Assembly: GCF_004011885.1 (NCBI RefSeq)
Contig: NZ_SBEF01000015.1
Coordinates: 23,185-87,184, forward strand
Length of the DNA stretch: 64,000 nucleotides
From: Serratia microhaemolytica
GTDB taxonomy: Bacteria; Pseudomonadota; Gammaproteobacteria; Enterobacterales; Enterobacteriaceae
Direction of reading: 5' to 3'
Numbering within the stretch: position 1 is the first letter of the stretch; each line of letters starts with the position of its first letter. The translations under genes and the position numbers were made by a program. Of the stretch, positions 19,943 through 29,478 are shown piece by piece. The notes below the pieces were generated by a model, which was not told the DNA's origin, ran no database searches, and saw only the letters and a program-made list of their open reading frames with translations.

Positions 19943-20548
19943 CTACTCAGCCAGCACCAACCTAACCGGTTCAACCGCTAAGGTGACGCTCTTAGGTTCT
20001 TGTTCGCTGAGTACCATCACATAACGTATCGCTCCATTTGATTGTAAATAAAAGTGAGATGCCTCGACTTGGCGCAATAACTCATTCACTTTTTCAATAC
20101 TCTGTTCAATGGTCAATACTGTTTCAAACTGACGTATCAACGCAGCCATATACTGAATAGCCGCGCTCTGTGCGTTTGTGCTGTTGGCTGACAGTAGGTG
20201 GGTAAGCTGTATCGTTTTGATCTTACCGCTCCCCCGCTCTAGTGCGGTAGAGGCATATAAATCAGCACGGATCCTGCTGGCAGCGCGTAACAGTGATGGC
20301 GGATCCGCCCGTTCACTTGCAACTATCCGAAACTCACCAATCGGCAACGTTGGATTATCACGATTATAACTTTCACGAAATTCGGCTACAGTGAAGGAGA
20401 AGGTTGGCGCTTCAGCAAGCAGATAAGGTGCCGTTAACCGCTCAGCACTCAAAGCCAACGTATCATGTTGAGCAGCAAACACCGAATGAAGAGCAAACCA
20501 CAGGTTAAAAACAAAGTAGCAGGCAACGGCAATCACGATTTTCTGCAT
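19943..20548 (-). CDS. yiiQ: DUF1454 family periplasmic protein YiiQ
   Basis: The protein has a Sec signal peptide of about 26 residues (hydrophobic core, then VFAAQ) and is probably periplasmic. It aligns with E. coli YiiQ over nearly its full length: APYLLAEAPTF, LYASTALERGSGKIK, QYMAALIR and TLAVEPVRLVL. Its function is unknown. The start has AGGAA five bases upstream. It is divergent from yiiR, the same pairing as in E. coli, although tpiA, the E. coli neighbour, is not in the window. Confidence 0.88.
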   Translation of the reverse strand: MQKIVIAVACYFVFNLWFALHSVFAAQHDTLALSAERLTAPYLLAEAPTFSFTVAEFRESYNRDNPTLPIGEFRIVASERADPPSLLRAASRIRADLYASTALERGSGKIKTIQLTHLLSANSTNAQSAAIQYMAALIRQFETVLTIEQSIEKVNELLRQVEASHFYLQSNGAIRYVMVLSEQEPKSVTLAVEPVRLVLAE

Positions 20549-20724
20549 GGTATTCCTGTATTAATTCTGTTTTCCTAATGCACCGGTTGTCAAATGCTTG
20601 TGTTACACTGCTGCGCCAACGTGGCGGCATCATTGCCTATTGTTTAGCCAGCAAAGCCAGTCAAATCACAATTGCCAATCGCAGAGGTGAACTGGCAATA
20701 GATTATATAAGAGCACAGAAATCA

Positions 20725-21147
20725 ATGACCATAGAACAGTGGTGTTTTTCTTTTCGAGGCCGCATAGGGCGGCGTGATTTTTGGATCTGGATCGCTATTT
20801 GGATGATCCTCATGATGATTGGTTTTGTACTGGCCGATCAGCAACTGCTCTCGGTACAGTCTGTGGCATTCTTTTTAGTATTGCTATTGTGGCCAACTAC
20901 CGCTGTTATCGTGAAACGGTTGCATGATCGCAATAAAAAAGGAGGATGGGCGCTGCTGTTAGTCGTTGCTTGGCTACTGTTTGCTGGCAACTGGCAGATG
21001 CTAGCTCCCATCTGGCAACTGGGTATCGGGCGTTTTATTCCCACCCTAATCACCGTGATGATGCTGCTTGATTTGGGCGTATTTGTCGGTACACCCGGTG
21101 AAAACCGTTTCGGTGCACCAGCCAACCGTGTCAGGTTCCATCGTTAA
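20725..21147 (+). CDS. yiiR: DUF805 family inner-membrane protein YiiR
   Basis: A small membrane protein with four hydrophobic segments and the DUF805 N-terminal signature FSFRGRIGRRDFWIW. The conserved VKRLHDRNKKGGWAL loop and the C-terminal GTPGENRFG are present. I chose the ATG at 20725 (140 residues), which begins at the family's normal N-terminus (MTIEQWCFSF). The frame is open 49 codons further upstream, but that part lacks membrane character and family similarity. Its function is unknown. It is divergent from yiiQ. Confidence 0.88.
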   Translation: MTIEQWCFSFRGRIGRRDFWIWIAIWMILMMIGFVLADQQLLSVQSVAFFLVLLLWPTTAVIVKRLHDRNKKGGWALLLVVAWLLFAGNWQMLAPIWQLGIGRFIPTLITVMMLLDLGVFVGTPGENRFGAPANRVRFHR

Positions 21148-21307
21148 GTCAGTTGAATGTTGCCTACTGTTATACGATGCCAGGAAACATTGTGTGGTTT
21201 AGCACACTCTCCACAGCAACATTACCCATGACAAAAAATCTGAGTGATAAGTATGAAGTCTCCTGACAACTCACTGAAGACAAGAGACTTCATCCTAGAT
21301 TACCGCT

Positions 21308-21955
21308 TCAGACCGGGCTGCAGGCTATAACACCAGCCTGTTTCGGCTTAATTAAATAACCGCAACGTCGATTACCAGAGACAGGATAACTTTTACGCTC
21401 AATCGAGTAATCCCTACCAAATAAACGAGTAAACAGCCTGACTTCCGAGTCACAAAGCGCACTGCAGCTATGCGCACCAGCGCCAGTTGGGCAGTGATTC
21501 TCAACCAACAATATCCCTTCTGGTGTTTCTATCAACTCTGACATATAACCATCATTTTGACGCAGTTTTACCAAACAGTTAAGTTTGTCCAAATGGCTCT
21601 GCTTTTCGGCAAGGCAACTGGCATAACGTTGGTAAAATTTATCTTCACGCGCGCAAATTAACTTATCTATTCCTCCAGGGCCAAACACCTCTTGTGCTGA
21701 CTCCAACAAGGCAGATGAAAGCCGATCATTACGATCAGTAAACTGGCTGTGCCCTTGTGGTGTCAGTGACCAGTAACGTGTTGGTCGCCCAACTTTGCTA
21801 CGGGTCTCCTCATAACAAACCAGATCACGCTCTTGCAACGAGTGTAGATGCTGGCGGATCCCCATTGTCGTGATATCAAGCTGTTCAGCAAGCATTTTGA
21901 CTGAATGAGGGCCTAAGGTTTTTAGTTGTAATAAAATCAACTCTAATGTTTTCAT
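21308..21955 (-). CDS. SufR-like winged-helix transcriptional regulator with Cys cluster
   Basis: The N-terminal 70 residues form a winged helix (VKMLAEQLDITTMGIRQHL, then a basic wing with GRPTRYWSLT). The C-terminal part carries the motif ENHCPTGAGAHSCSALCDSE and, further on, RRCGYLI. This spacing resembles the SufR/COG2345 group, in which cysteines bind an Fe-S cluster that tunes DNA binding; four Cys are present here. In cyanobacteria SufR represses suf genes, but no suf genes are in this window. It is transcribed away from a 735-base AT-rich gap. The 215-residue frame is intact. DNA-binding function is likely; the target and the Fe-S cluster are inferred. Confidence 0.75.
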   Translation of the reverse strand: MKTLELILLQLKTLGPHSVKMLAEQLDITTMGIRQHLHSLQERDLVCYEETRSKVGRPTRYWSLTPQGHSQFTDRNDRLSSALLESAQEVFGPGGIDKLICAREDKFYQRYASCLAEKQSHLDKLNCLVKLRQNDGYMSELIETPEGILLVENHCPTGAGAHSCSALCDSEVRLFTRLFGRDYSIERKSYPVSGNRRCGYLIKPKQAGVIACSPV

Positions 21956-22690
21956 AAACCCAATCCCTGTGGTGGAATATTAAATAAAGTTAGTAACGAT
22001 AATTACCAAACAGCATGTTTAATTTTTTATTTATATACGACCTATTGATATACAGGAAATTATCTGTATTTCTGGCCGAATGTTGTACTTCTCCTCATGG
22101 TATTAAACTTTAGAAAAACAAACTTTTCTGCCTTTTCATTTGTGCTACCAAACGGTTAACCTTTAAATAGGTTAATAAACAATCGGGAGCCACTATTTCT
22201 CAAGACTGATACAACAACCTCTTACTAAAACCGAACACTATAATAAGCTAGCTCAAGAGTAACTGACTCAGCTAATTATCTATTCATAACCAATCCTATC
22301 ACCACATTGGCATGACAAAACACTATCGAACCGCCAGTTCACTGACCGCTCCACAATGCTTTCATTGAGTTGAAAAAATAGAGTTCGCCAAAGGCAATTG
22401 TCGGAGAAACAAATTAGTAAAACTTTCGTTTGATGTCTATGATTTTTTTCATGTTTTTATCTTATAGGAATAAGCTACCATTGAGTGAAAACGGTGCCTA
22501 AAACAGAATCAAGCGATCAAAAAACAACCAAAAAATCACGACACAATTGATTGATAGAAAAGAAAAGGCGATTTATTTCAATTTAATAGAAAAAGTAAAA
22601 AATGTAAATCAGCATTACTGCATCAGTACAATACCAAATAAGTGAAGGCTTACTATCATTAATTAAAAATTAACTAATAAGAAAAAATTA
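21956..22690. other. AT-rich 735-base gap between a regulator gene and cysE
   Basis: No ORF with coding character on either strand. The right third is strongly A/T-rich. I see a small inverted repeat, TAACCT-N6-AGGTTA (22157-22174), and a 9-base palindrome, GTTAGTAAC (21989-21997), within 45 bases of the regulator start, which could be an operator. A possible promoter for the regulator, TTGGTA-N17-TATTTA on the minus strand (about 21981-22009), overlaps it. The rest looks like decayed or unassigned DNA. Confidence 0.5.
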
Positions 22691-23512
22691 TTAAATTCCA
22701 TCACCATTCTCAAACTGCTTTTTACGGCCATTGAAGTACTGATTCATCTCCATCGCTGGAGTATCACTTTCTGGGCGACCGACAACGCGTGCGGGAACAC
22801 CTGCCACTGTAGTATGTGGTGGCACTGGCCGCAGTACCACCGAACCGGCACCTATTTTTGCTCCCTTTCCAACTTCAATATTACCGAGAATTTTAGCTCC
22901 AGCACCAATCATCACGCCTTCACGAATTTTAGGATGGCGATCACCGCTGGTTTTACCCGTTCCTCCCAAAGTGACGGATTGCAGGATAGACACATTATTC
23001 TCAACCACCGCCGTTTCACCGATAACAATCCCCGTAGCATGGTCCAGCATAATTCCCGAGCCAATCATCGCTGCCGGATGAATATCGACCGAGAAAGCGA
23101 CCGAAATTTGATTCTGCAAATAAATCGCTAATGCCTGACGCCCTTGTTGCCACAACCAGTGACCAATCCGATAAGCCTGTAGCGCATGAAACCCCTTCAG
23201 ATAGAGCAATGGGGTAGAACATTTATCCACCGCAGGATCACGCAACTGCACTGCCAAAATATCACGAGCAGCACACAACACCATTTGTCCATCCGATTGG
23301 TAAGCTTCTTCGATCACCTCGCGCACCGCAATCGCTGGCATACTGGGATTCGCCAACTTATTGGCCAGAATATAGCTGAGTGCGCGGGAAAGATTTTCGT
23401 GCTTGAGTAATGTGGCATGGAAAAAGCTGGCCAGCATCGGTTCACTCTCTGCCAGCGCTTTAGCCTCTGATTTGATACTACTCCAGACTTGCTCTAATTC
23501 GGTGGGTGACAT
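22691..23512 (-). CDS. cysE: Serine O-acetyltransferase
   Basis: CysE transfers acetyl from acetyl-CoA to serine, giving O-acetylserine, the carbon skeleton for cysteine; it is feedback-inhibited by cysteine. The length of 273 residues equals that of E. coli. An N-terminal helical domain precedes a left-handed parallel beta-helix of hexapeptide repeats (DIHPAAMIGSGIMLDHATG, then VVENNVSILQSVTLGG). Catalytic His residues lie in DHATG and in GDRHPKI. The C-terminal tail with EMNQYF is the cysteine synthase interaction region. It follows gpsA on the same strand after 92 bases, the order found in E. coli. Its product feeds CysM, encoded 19 kb away. Confidence 0.97.
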   Translation of the reverse strand: MSPTELEQVWSSIKSEAKALAESEPMLASFFHATLLKHENLSRALSYILANKLANPSMPAIAVREVIEEAYQSDGQMVLCAARDILAVQLRDPAVDKCSTPLLYLKGFHALQAYRIGHWLWQQGRQALAIYLQNQISVAFSVDIHPAAMIGSGIMLDHATGIVIGETAVVENNVSILQSVTLGGTGKTSGDRHPKIREGVMIGAGAKILGNIEVGKGAKIGAGSVVLRPVPPHTTVAGVPARVVGRPESDTPAMEMNQYFNGRKKQFENGDGI

Positions 23513-23604
23513 AGCCTGCTCTCCATTTTACAATCCAGCCAGCCCCCAGCCTACCGCCGGGGCGGCGAAGGTAAAGGCGTGTTTCACTGCCTTTACCTGC
23601 GGAA

Positions 23605-24615
23605 TTACACTTCATCTTTGCGACTTCTGCCCAATAGACTTAATGCCGCTTCATGAACATTTTTGTCGGTATAGAGCACTTTATAGATCTGTTCAGTGAT
23701 CGGCATCTCTACACCCGCCCGCTGAGCCAAGGCAACAACCTCCTTGGTGTTCCGGTACCCTTCCACTACCTGGCCGATACTGCTCTGTGCCTGCTCCGCT
23801 GTTAATCCCTGCCCAAGCATGATACCAAAGCGGCGATTGCGTGACTGGTTATCAGTACAAGTGAGCACCAGATCGCCCAATCCGGCCATCCCCATAAAAG
23901 TGGCTGGATCAGCACCCAATGCAGCGCCTAACCGACTCATTTCAGCCAGGCCACGTGTAATCAATGCGGTGCGGGCATTAGCACCAAACCCGATACCATC
24001 TGACATGCCTGCACCAATCGCAATCACGTTTTTCACCGCGCCACCCAACTGTACCCCAATCAGATCAGGATTGTTGTAGACACGCAGGCTCTTACCGCAA
24101 TGCAGCAATTGTTGCAACTCATCAGCAAACTGAAGATCCGTGGCAGCCAGAGCAATCGCGGTCGGTAGGCCCGCCGCCAGTTCTTTAGCAAAAGTAGGGC
24201 CTGAAAGCACCGCCAACGGCATCTCAGGCGGCAACACCTCTCGCGCTACATCCTGCAAGAGACGGCCAGTTTCGGCTTCTAGCCCCTTGGTTGCCCAAAC
24301 CACTCGTGCATCTGTACGCAGATGAGGCCGCAGTTGTCGCAACACATCAGCAAAAACATGGCTTGGCACTACAATCAGCACATCTCGGCTGGCAGCCAGT
24401 GCTCGTGCGAGATCGCTATCAAGTAATAGCGTGTCGGGAAAGGTCACATCGGGAAGAAAACGCTGGTTACAGCGCTGCTGCTGCATCAGCGCAATCTGTT
24501 CAGGATTGTGCCCCCACAACATCACTAAATGGCCATTACGCGCAAGCGTAATGGCTAAAGCGGTGCCATAAGAGCCGGCACCGATAACAGTAATTGAAGT
24601 TTCAATAATATTCAT
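23605..24615 (-). CDS. gpsA: Glycerol-3-phosphate dehydrogenase [NAD(P)+]
   Basis: GpsA reduces dihydroxyacetone phosphate to sn-glycerol-3-phosphate for phospholipid synthesis. The 336-residue protein has the Rossmann motif [12 protein letters not shown] (10-21), the signature [14 protein letters not shown], the [16 protein letters not shown] stretch, and the catalytic Lys in [12 protein letters not shown]. It overlaps the secB stop by one base (TGATG), which fixes the start and implies coupled translation. The order secB-gpsA-cysE is the standard enterobacterial one. Confidence 0.97.
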   Translation of the reverse strand: MNIIETSITVIGAGSYGTALAITLARNGHLVMLWGHNPEQIALMQQQRCNQRFLPDVTFPDTLLLDSDLARALAASRDVLIVVPSHVFADVLRQLRPHLRTDARVVWATKGLEAETGRLLQDVAREVLPPEMPLAVLSGPTFAKELAAGLPTAIALAATDLQFADELQQLLHCGKSLRVYNNPDLIGVQLGGAVKNVIAIGAGMSDGIGFGANARTALITRGLAEMSRLGAALGADPATFMGMAGLGDLVLTCTDNQSRNRRFGIMLGQGLTAEQAQSSIGQVVEGYRNTKEVVALAQRAGVEMPITEQIYKVLYTDKNVHEAALSLLGRSRKDEV

Positions 24616-25082
24616 CAGTCACCCTGATGTGGTTGAGCACCCTCATTTTCCGCTTGCTGCTGCAAGTAGCTCATGAACAGCGCGTCAAAATTGACTGGTG
24701 CCAGATTCAATTGAGGGAAGGTGCCACGAGAAACCAGATTGGTGATACATTCACGGGCATACGGGAACAGAATATTCGGGCAGTATGCGCCTAGGCAGTG
24801 CGCCAGTTGTGTGCCTTCAATACCAGAAATCGAGAAGATCCCAGCCTGTTGCACTTCACACAAAAACGCCGTCTCCTTGCCCAAGGTCGCCGTCACCGTG
24901 GCGCGCAGCACCACTTCATACACGCCTTCTGCCAAACTGTTAGAAGAGGTGTCCAGATCGAGTTTAACTTCTGGCTGCCACTCTTGCTGGAACACTTGTG
25001 GTGCGTTTGGCGCTTCAAACGAGATGTCTTTGGTGTAGATACGTTGGATCTGAAAAACCATCTCGGTCGCGTTTTGTTCTGA
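24615..25082 (-). CDS. secB: Protein-export chaperone SecB
   Basis: SecB is a cytosolic homotetrameric chaperone that keeps preproteins unfolded and delivers them to SecA. The ATG at 25082 gives 155 residues, exactly the E. coli length, starting [20 protein letters not shown]. The frame is open 16 codons upstream, but that part has no family similarity. The conserved segments [28 protein letters not shown] and [17 protein letters not shown] are present. The C-terminal tail is slightly diverged ([11 protein letters not shown]). Confidence 0.98.
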   Translation of the reverse strand, partial: SEQNATEMVFQIQRIYTKDISFEAPNAPQVFQQEWQPEVKLDLDTSSNSLAEGVYEVVLRATVTATLGKETAFLCEVQQAGIFSISGIEGTQLAHCLGAYCPNILFPYARECITNLVSRGTFPQLNLAPVNFDALFMSYLQQQAENEGAQPHQGD

Positions 25083-25319
25083 CATGTGTAATATCCTTTG
25101 TTGAATAACGTTATGACTGCCTTGATTCACTTAACGAGCAAAACCCAAAGCAAATTAATTACTGCATGTTAGGCCACAAGTCCACCCGACATTACAATGG
25201 CAGTTAACTCAATCAGTTTGCCATTTTTTGTCACTTGCAGCCCTGATAACAACCCTTGAACTGCTGTTTGATGCGCACCTGAGCAAACCACGGGTGTCAG
25301 GTTTTGATCAAACTCGCTG
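25083..25319. other. Gap between grxC and secB, longer than usual
   Basis: 237 bases separate these two core genes; in E. coli they lie much closer together. On the minus strand a frame that overlaps the end of grxC stays open to 25169 (88 codons in all) and could be read as a protein tail ending in MSGGLVA. I do not recognise it. It may be chance or the remnant of an insertion. Confidence 0.4.
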
Positions 25320-25568
25320 TCACAGCAATCGATCCAGGCCGCCCTGGGCATCGAGTTCATGCAGATCATCACAACCACCAATGTGTTGGTCATTAATGAA
25401 AATCTGCGGTACCGTGCTGCGTCCGCTACGTGCAATCATCCGTTGACGTTTCTCTTCATCACCATCAATTGCAATCTCATCAAATGTCGCTCCCTTACTG
25501 GTCAACAGTGCCTTGGCACGATGGCAGTATGGGCAAGTCGCTTTAGTGTAAATTTCAATCTTTGCCAT
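25320..25568 (-). CDS. grxC: Glutaredoxin 3
   Basis: Glutaredoxin 3 reduces disulfides and glutathionylated proteins using glutathione. The redox motif is CPYCHRAK near residues 11-18. The cis-Pro TVPQIFIN and the glutathione-binding GGCDDLHEL are present. I chose the ATG at 25568 (82 residues; MAKIEIYTKATCPYC). An upstream extension of eight codons is open but does not match the family. It lies between yibN and secB on the same strand, as in E. coli. Confidence 0.97.
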   Translation of the reverse strand: MAKIEIYTKATCPYCHRAKALLTSKGATFDEIAIDGDEEKRQRMIARSGRSTVPQIFINDQHIGGCDDLHELDAQGGLDRLL

Positions 25569-25578
25569 AGTATCCTCG

Positions 25579-26016
25579 TTATGACTTACCACGCGCTAGA
25601 GGAAGGTTTTCTCCACTCCAGCCAGAAATACCTTCTTTCAGAATATAAACCTGACCAAAGCCGTTTTGACTGAGGCTCTCTGCTGGTGGACGCGACGTAG
25701 TTCCATGCGCACAAACGACAATCACCGGCTGGGCTTTATGCTTTTCCAGTTCACCCAAACTACCTGCTTTAATTTCACTTGCGGTTAAGTTAATTGCGCC
25801 TATGATGTGCCCCTTGCGGAAATCATCACGGCTGCGGAGATCAACCACTACCGCATCTTCTTTATTGATCAAACGGGTAGCCTCAGCACGGGTGATCTCT
25901 TTGACTTTAGAAAAACGGCTTTTAAACGTCATCACAATGACAGCCAACAGCAAAGCAACCCAAGACAGGCTCAATATTGGGTGCCTACCGACAAATTGAA
26001 TAATTTCTTGCAGCAT
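25579..26016 (-). CDS. yibN: Membrane-anchored rhodanese-like protein YibN
   Basis: An inner-membrane anchor ([16 protein letters not shown]) is followed by a rhodanese domain with [17 protein letters not shown]. The active-site loop is CAHGTTSR with the catalytic Cys present; in the E. coli YibN sequence as I remember it this loop reads differently (DGSGMQC). The ATG at 26016 gives 145 residues and agrees with the E. coli start ([13 protein letters not shown]). An in-frame TTG four codons earlier sits directly after GGGAG and cannot be excluded. It ends 10 bases before the grxC start. Confidence 0.93.
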   Translation of the reverse strand: MLQEIIQFVGRHPILSLSWVALLLAVIVMTFKSRFSKVKEITRAEATRLINKEDAVVVDLRSRDDFRKGHIIGAINLTASEIKAGSLGELEKHKAQPVIVVCAHGTTSRPPAESLSQNGFGQVYILKEGISGWSGENLPLARGKS

Positions 26017-26604
26017 GTGGGGTAACAACTCCCGTTAGTTAAGGGGAAAAAGACTCAAGCGTTAAGAGTATACCTGTCGGATTGAGCAAATACAGCCAAT
26101 AAACCAGACCGTAGCGCAGAAACTGGCCCGCAGTTGCACTAACATCGAAAAACAATGAATGTTTTTTAAGCAAAATCTGTTGTTATTACTCGCGATTGAG
26201 TCGCCGTTTAGGAGGCAGATCACGGTCACAAACCGCCTCTGCCCATGCGACTTGGACACAAAGAATTTCATCCATATTATGGCAACGATATCCTCATTAG
26301 CAGCAAACCAAATTATTCGCCACACTCTCAATGCAATAGCGGCAAAAAATGCGTTAATGTGGTGGCGAACAGATCTCTTTACAGGCTTTTTGCCCGGCTA
26401 CGTTGTAAAATCGTTATTAGCCGCCGATTCCAACAAGCATCGTTGGCAGGTTCACCAGGCAACTATTCGGTAAAGCCATCGTCAAACTACCCTAGCCGAA
26501 CGACTATAGGTGCAACATCAGCCTGAGGGCCAATAGGCATCGCTTTAATAGTGATCGAACCGATGCCTATTGACAACTTGAGCTATCAGAAAGAGGTTAC
26601 TGTA
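26017..26604. other. Divergent gap between yibN and gpmI
   Basis: 588 bases without a credible gene; the short frames on the plus strand lack family similarity. The main structure is the 12-bp inverted repeat at 26531-26572, which ends 33 bases before the gpmI start. The promoters of both divergent genes must lie here, but I found no boxes good enough to place. Confidence 0.5.
26531..26572 (+). promoter_or_regulatory. Strong hairpin in the gpmI leader
   Basis: CAATAGGCATCG (26531-26542) is perfectly mirrored by CGATGCCTATTG (26561-26572), with an 18-base loop. There is no T-run, so a terminator is unlikely. It could be a leader RNA hairpin or a protein-binding site for gpmI control. Confidence 0.5.
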
Positions 26605-28149
26605 ATGTCGAGCACGAAAAAACCGATGGTATTAGTTATCCTGGATGGGTATGGCTATCGCGAGGCGTCTCAAGACAACGCGATCTTGAACGCACACACC
26701 CCAGTCATGGATCAACTGTGGCAACAGCAACCACACACGCTGATTTCAGCCTCTGGGCTGGATGTTGGTCTCCCCGACGGGCAAATGGGGAACTCTGAAG
26801 TCGGTCACGTTAACCTCGGTGCTGGTCGTGTGGTCTATCAGGATCTGACGCGTCTGGACAAAGAGATCAGTGAAGGCAGCTTTTTCACCAATCCCACCCT
26901 CACTGCGGCAGTAGACAAAGCGGTGGCAAGCGGCAAGGCCGTACACATCATGGGGCTGATGTCTCCAGGTGGTGTGCATAGCCATGAAGACCATATTCTG
27001 GCGATGCTACAACTGGCAGCGCAACGTGGGGCAAAAACCGTCTATCTACACGCCTTCCTTGATGGCCGCGACACACCGCCACGCAGTGCCGAAAATACCC
27101 TGAAACGTTTCACAGAGCAGTTTACAGCGTTAGGTATTGGTCGCATCGCATCGATCGTCGGGCGCTACTACGCGATGGATCGTGACAACCGATGGGATCG
27201 GGTGCAGTTAGCCTACGATCTGATGACATTGGCTCAAGCCGAGTACGCTGCTGATGATGCCGTCAGTGCGTTACAAGCCGCCTACGCACGGGATGAAAAC
27301 GACGAGTTCGTCAAACCAACGGTGATCCAGGCCGCTGGTCAACCCTCTGCGGCAATGCAAGATGGCGATGCTGTGATTTTCATGAATTTCCGCGCTGACC
27401 GCGCACGCCAAATTACTCGTGCCTTTGTCGAGCCGCATTTCAATCAGTTTACACGTAACAAGGTGATCAACTTCGGTCAGTTTGTCATGTTGACTGAATA
27501 TGCTGCGGATATTCAAGCCGCTTGTGCATATCCACCCGAATCGCTGGTGAATACGCTCGGGGAGTGGCTAATGAAGCATGGTAAGACACAACTGCGCATC
27601 TCAGAGACAGAAAAATATGCTCACGTCACCTTTTTCTTCAATGGCGGGGTAGAGACACCGTTTGTTGGAGAAGATCGCATACTGATCAACTCACCCAAGG
27701 TTGCTACCTACGATCTCCAACCGGAGATGAGCAGTGCCGAATTAACAGAAAAGCTGCTGGCCGCGATCCACAGTGGCAAGTATGACGTCATCATCTGTAA
27801 CTACCCGAATGGTGACATGGTAGGCCACACAGGTGTCTACCAAGCGGCGATTGAAGCAGTAGAAGCACTTGATGCCTGTATTGCCCAAGTCGTCACCGCC
27901 GTACAAACCGTAGGCGGACAATTGCTGATCACCGCTGACCACGGTAACGCTGAGCAGATGCGTGATCCCGCTACCGACCAGGCACACACTGCCCATACCA
28001 GCGAGCCCGTTCCGCTGATTTATATCGGACAATCAGCAAAAGCGGTCGAAGGCGGCAAACTTTCCGATATTGCACCAACCATGCTGGCGTTAATGGAAAT
28101 GGAAATACCTCAAGAGATGACTGGTAAGCCGCTATTTATCGTGAAATAA
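26605..28149 (+). CDS. gpmI: 2,3-bisphosphoglycerate-independent phosphoglycerate mutase
   Basis: GpmI interconverts 3- and 2-phosphoglycerate in glycolysis, with Mn2+ and a phosphoserine intermediate. The ATG at 26605 with AGAGG upstream gives 514 residues, the E. coli length. [11 protein letters not shown] carries a metal-binding Asp. The nucleophile is Ser64 in [10 protein letters not shown]. The substrate motif [12 protein letters not shown] and the C-terminal metal sites [11 protein letters not shown] and HTAHT are present. The frame is open 18 codons upstream, without similarity. It is followed after nine bases by envC, as in E. coli. Confidence 0.97.
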   Translation: MSSTKKPMVLVILDGYGYREASQDNAILNAHTPVMDQLWQQQPHTLISASGLDVGLPDGQMGNSEVGHVNLGAGRVVYQDLTRLDKEISEGSFFTNPTLTAAVDKAVASGKAVHIMGLMSPGGVHSHEDHILAMLQLAAQRGAKTVYLHAFLDGRDTPPRSAENTLKRFTEQFTALGIGRIASIVGRYYAMDRDNRWDRVQLAYDLMTLAQAEYAADDAVSALQAAYARDENDEFVKPTVIQAAGQPSAAMQDGDAVIFMNFRADRARQITRAFVEPHFNQFTRNKVINFGQFVMLTEYAADIQAACAYPPESLVNTLGEWLMKHGKTQLRISETEKYAHVTFFFNGGVETPFVGEDRILINSPKVATYDLQPEMSSAELTEKLLAAIHSGKYDVIICNYPNGDMVGHTGVYQAAIEAVEALDACIAQVVTAVQTVGGQLLITADHGNAEQMRDPATDQAHTAHTSEPVPLIYIGQSAKAVEGGKLSDIAPTMLALMEMEIPQEMTGKPLFIVK

Positions 28150-28158
28150 TCCGGCTCC

Positions 28159-29478
28159 ATGAAGGAGAAAACCCCATTTTTAGTAAAAATGGTCACCAAA
28201 AGCCTAAATCGAGCCAGCAACATGCTGGCTAAGTATTGCCGGCTTGCTCAATTGACCAACTTATGTGCCAGCATTTTTTGTGCTGGCGCATTGCTATCGC
28301 CATTGGTCAGTCACGCTGCAGATAACCAATCACAACTGAAGTTGTTACAGCAAGATATCGCAGAAAAAGAGAAAGCGGTTAAACAGCAGCAGCAACAGCG
28401 CATCCTGCTACAAAATCAGTTAGAACAGCAGGAAAAAATGATTGCCCAGTTCAGCCAGACGCTGTACGAAACCCAACAGACACTGGTTGAGTTGGAAAAA
28501 GAGATCAGCGTTGTCAATCAATCGGTGGAAAAACTACAAATTCAGTACCAAAAACAGCAACGAATGCTGGCCAATCAACTCGATGCGGCTTTTCGTCAAG
28601 GGCAGCATAATGCGTTACAACTGATGTTGAGCAGTGAAGAGAGTCAACGGCGCGAGCGTATCCTAGCCTATTTCAGTTATCTCAACGAATCACGTCAGCA
28701 ATCTATTGCACAGTTGAATCAAACGCAACACGCATTAACTGAGCAAAAACAGGCGTTGCAGCTCAAGCAAGCAAAACAGACCAACTTGCTTGAAAACCAG
28801 CAAATACAGCAAAAAAGGCTGGAGCAGACACGCTCAGTACGCAAAAAAACATTAATCCAGCTTGAAGCCTCGCTACAGAAAGACCAAGTACGGCTCGCTG
28901 AATTACGCCAGAATGAGTCCGGCCTGCGTGACAAAATAGCCAAAGCTGAACGCGAGGCGAAAGCCCGAACAGAGAAAGAGGCACGTGAAGCTGAGCGACT
29001 CTGGGCGAAAGAGCAGCAGGCAAGACAAGCGGGTAAAAGCTACAAGCCTACTGAAAGCGAGCGCCAGCTTATGGCTCGCACTGGCGGTATCGGCAGACCT
29101 TCAGGACAGTTACTGTGGCCGGTTCGTGGTCGGGTCGAGCACTACTTTGGTGACGCACTGGCTGGTGAGTTACGTTGGAAAGGGATGGTGATCTCTGCCG
29201 GTGAAGGCATCGAAGTGAAAGCAATTGCAGGCGGTCGCGTATTGCTTGCGGATTGGTTACGCGGTTATGGGCTGGTGATCATTATCGAGCACGGCAAAGG
29301 GGATATGAGCTTATATGGTTACAACCAAAGTGCCTTAGTCAAGGTTGGTCAACACGTTAAGGCTGGGCAAGCAATTGCTCGTGTTGGTAGCAGTGGCGGT
29401 CAGGGAGTTCCGTCGCTTTATTTTGAAATTCGTCGCCAGGGGCAAGCAGTAAACCCACTGCCGTGGTTGGGAAAATAG
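28159..29478 (+). CDS. envC: Murein hydrolase activator EnvC
   Basis: EnvC acts in the periplasm at the division septum, where it activates the amidases AmiA and AmiB under FtsEX control. The 439-residue protein starts with a long basic N-region and a signal peptide ending near SHAADN. A long coiled coil follows, rich in Gln and Glu (about residues 55-290). The C-terminal LytM domain (about 320-439) begins at LLWPVRGRVEHYFGD. The LytM metal ligands are degenerate (EHGKGDMSLYGYN), as expected for an activator without hydrolase activity. It overlaps the yibQ start by 16 bases. Confidence 0.95.
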   Translation: MKEKTPFLVKMVTKSLNRASNMLAKYCRLAQLTNLCASIFCAGALLSPLVSHAADNQSQLKLLQQDIAEKEKAVKQQQQQRILLQNQLEQQEKMIAQFSQTLYETQQTLVELEKEISVVNQSVEKLQIQYQKQQRMLANQLDAAFRQGQHNALQLMLSSEESQRRERILAYFSYLNESRQQSIAQLNQTQHALTEQKQALQLKQAKQTNLLENQQIQQKRLEQTRSVRKKTLIQLEASLQKDQVRLAELRQNESGLRDKIAKAEREAKARTEKEAREAERLWAKEQQARQAGKSYKPTESERQLMARTGGIGRPSGQLLWPVRGRVEHYFGDALAGELRWKGMVISAGEGIEVKAIAGGRVLLADWLRGYGLVIIIEHGKGDMSLYGYNQSALVKVGQHVKAGQAIARVGSSGGQGVPSLYFEIRRQGQAVNPLPWLGK

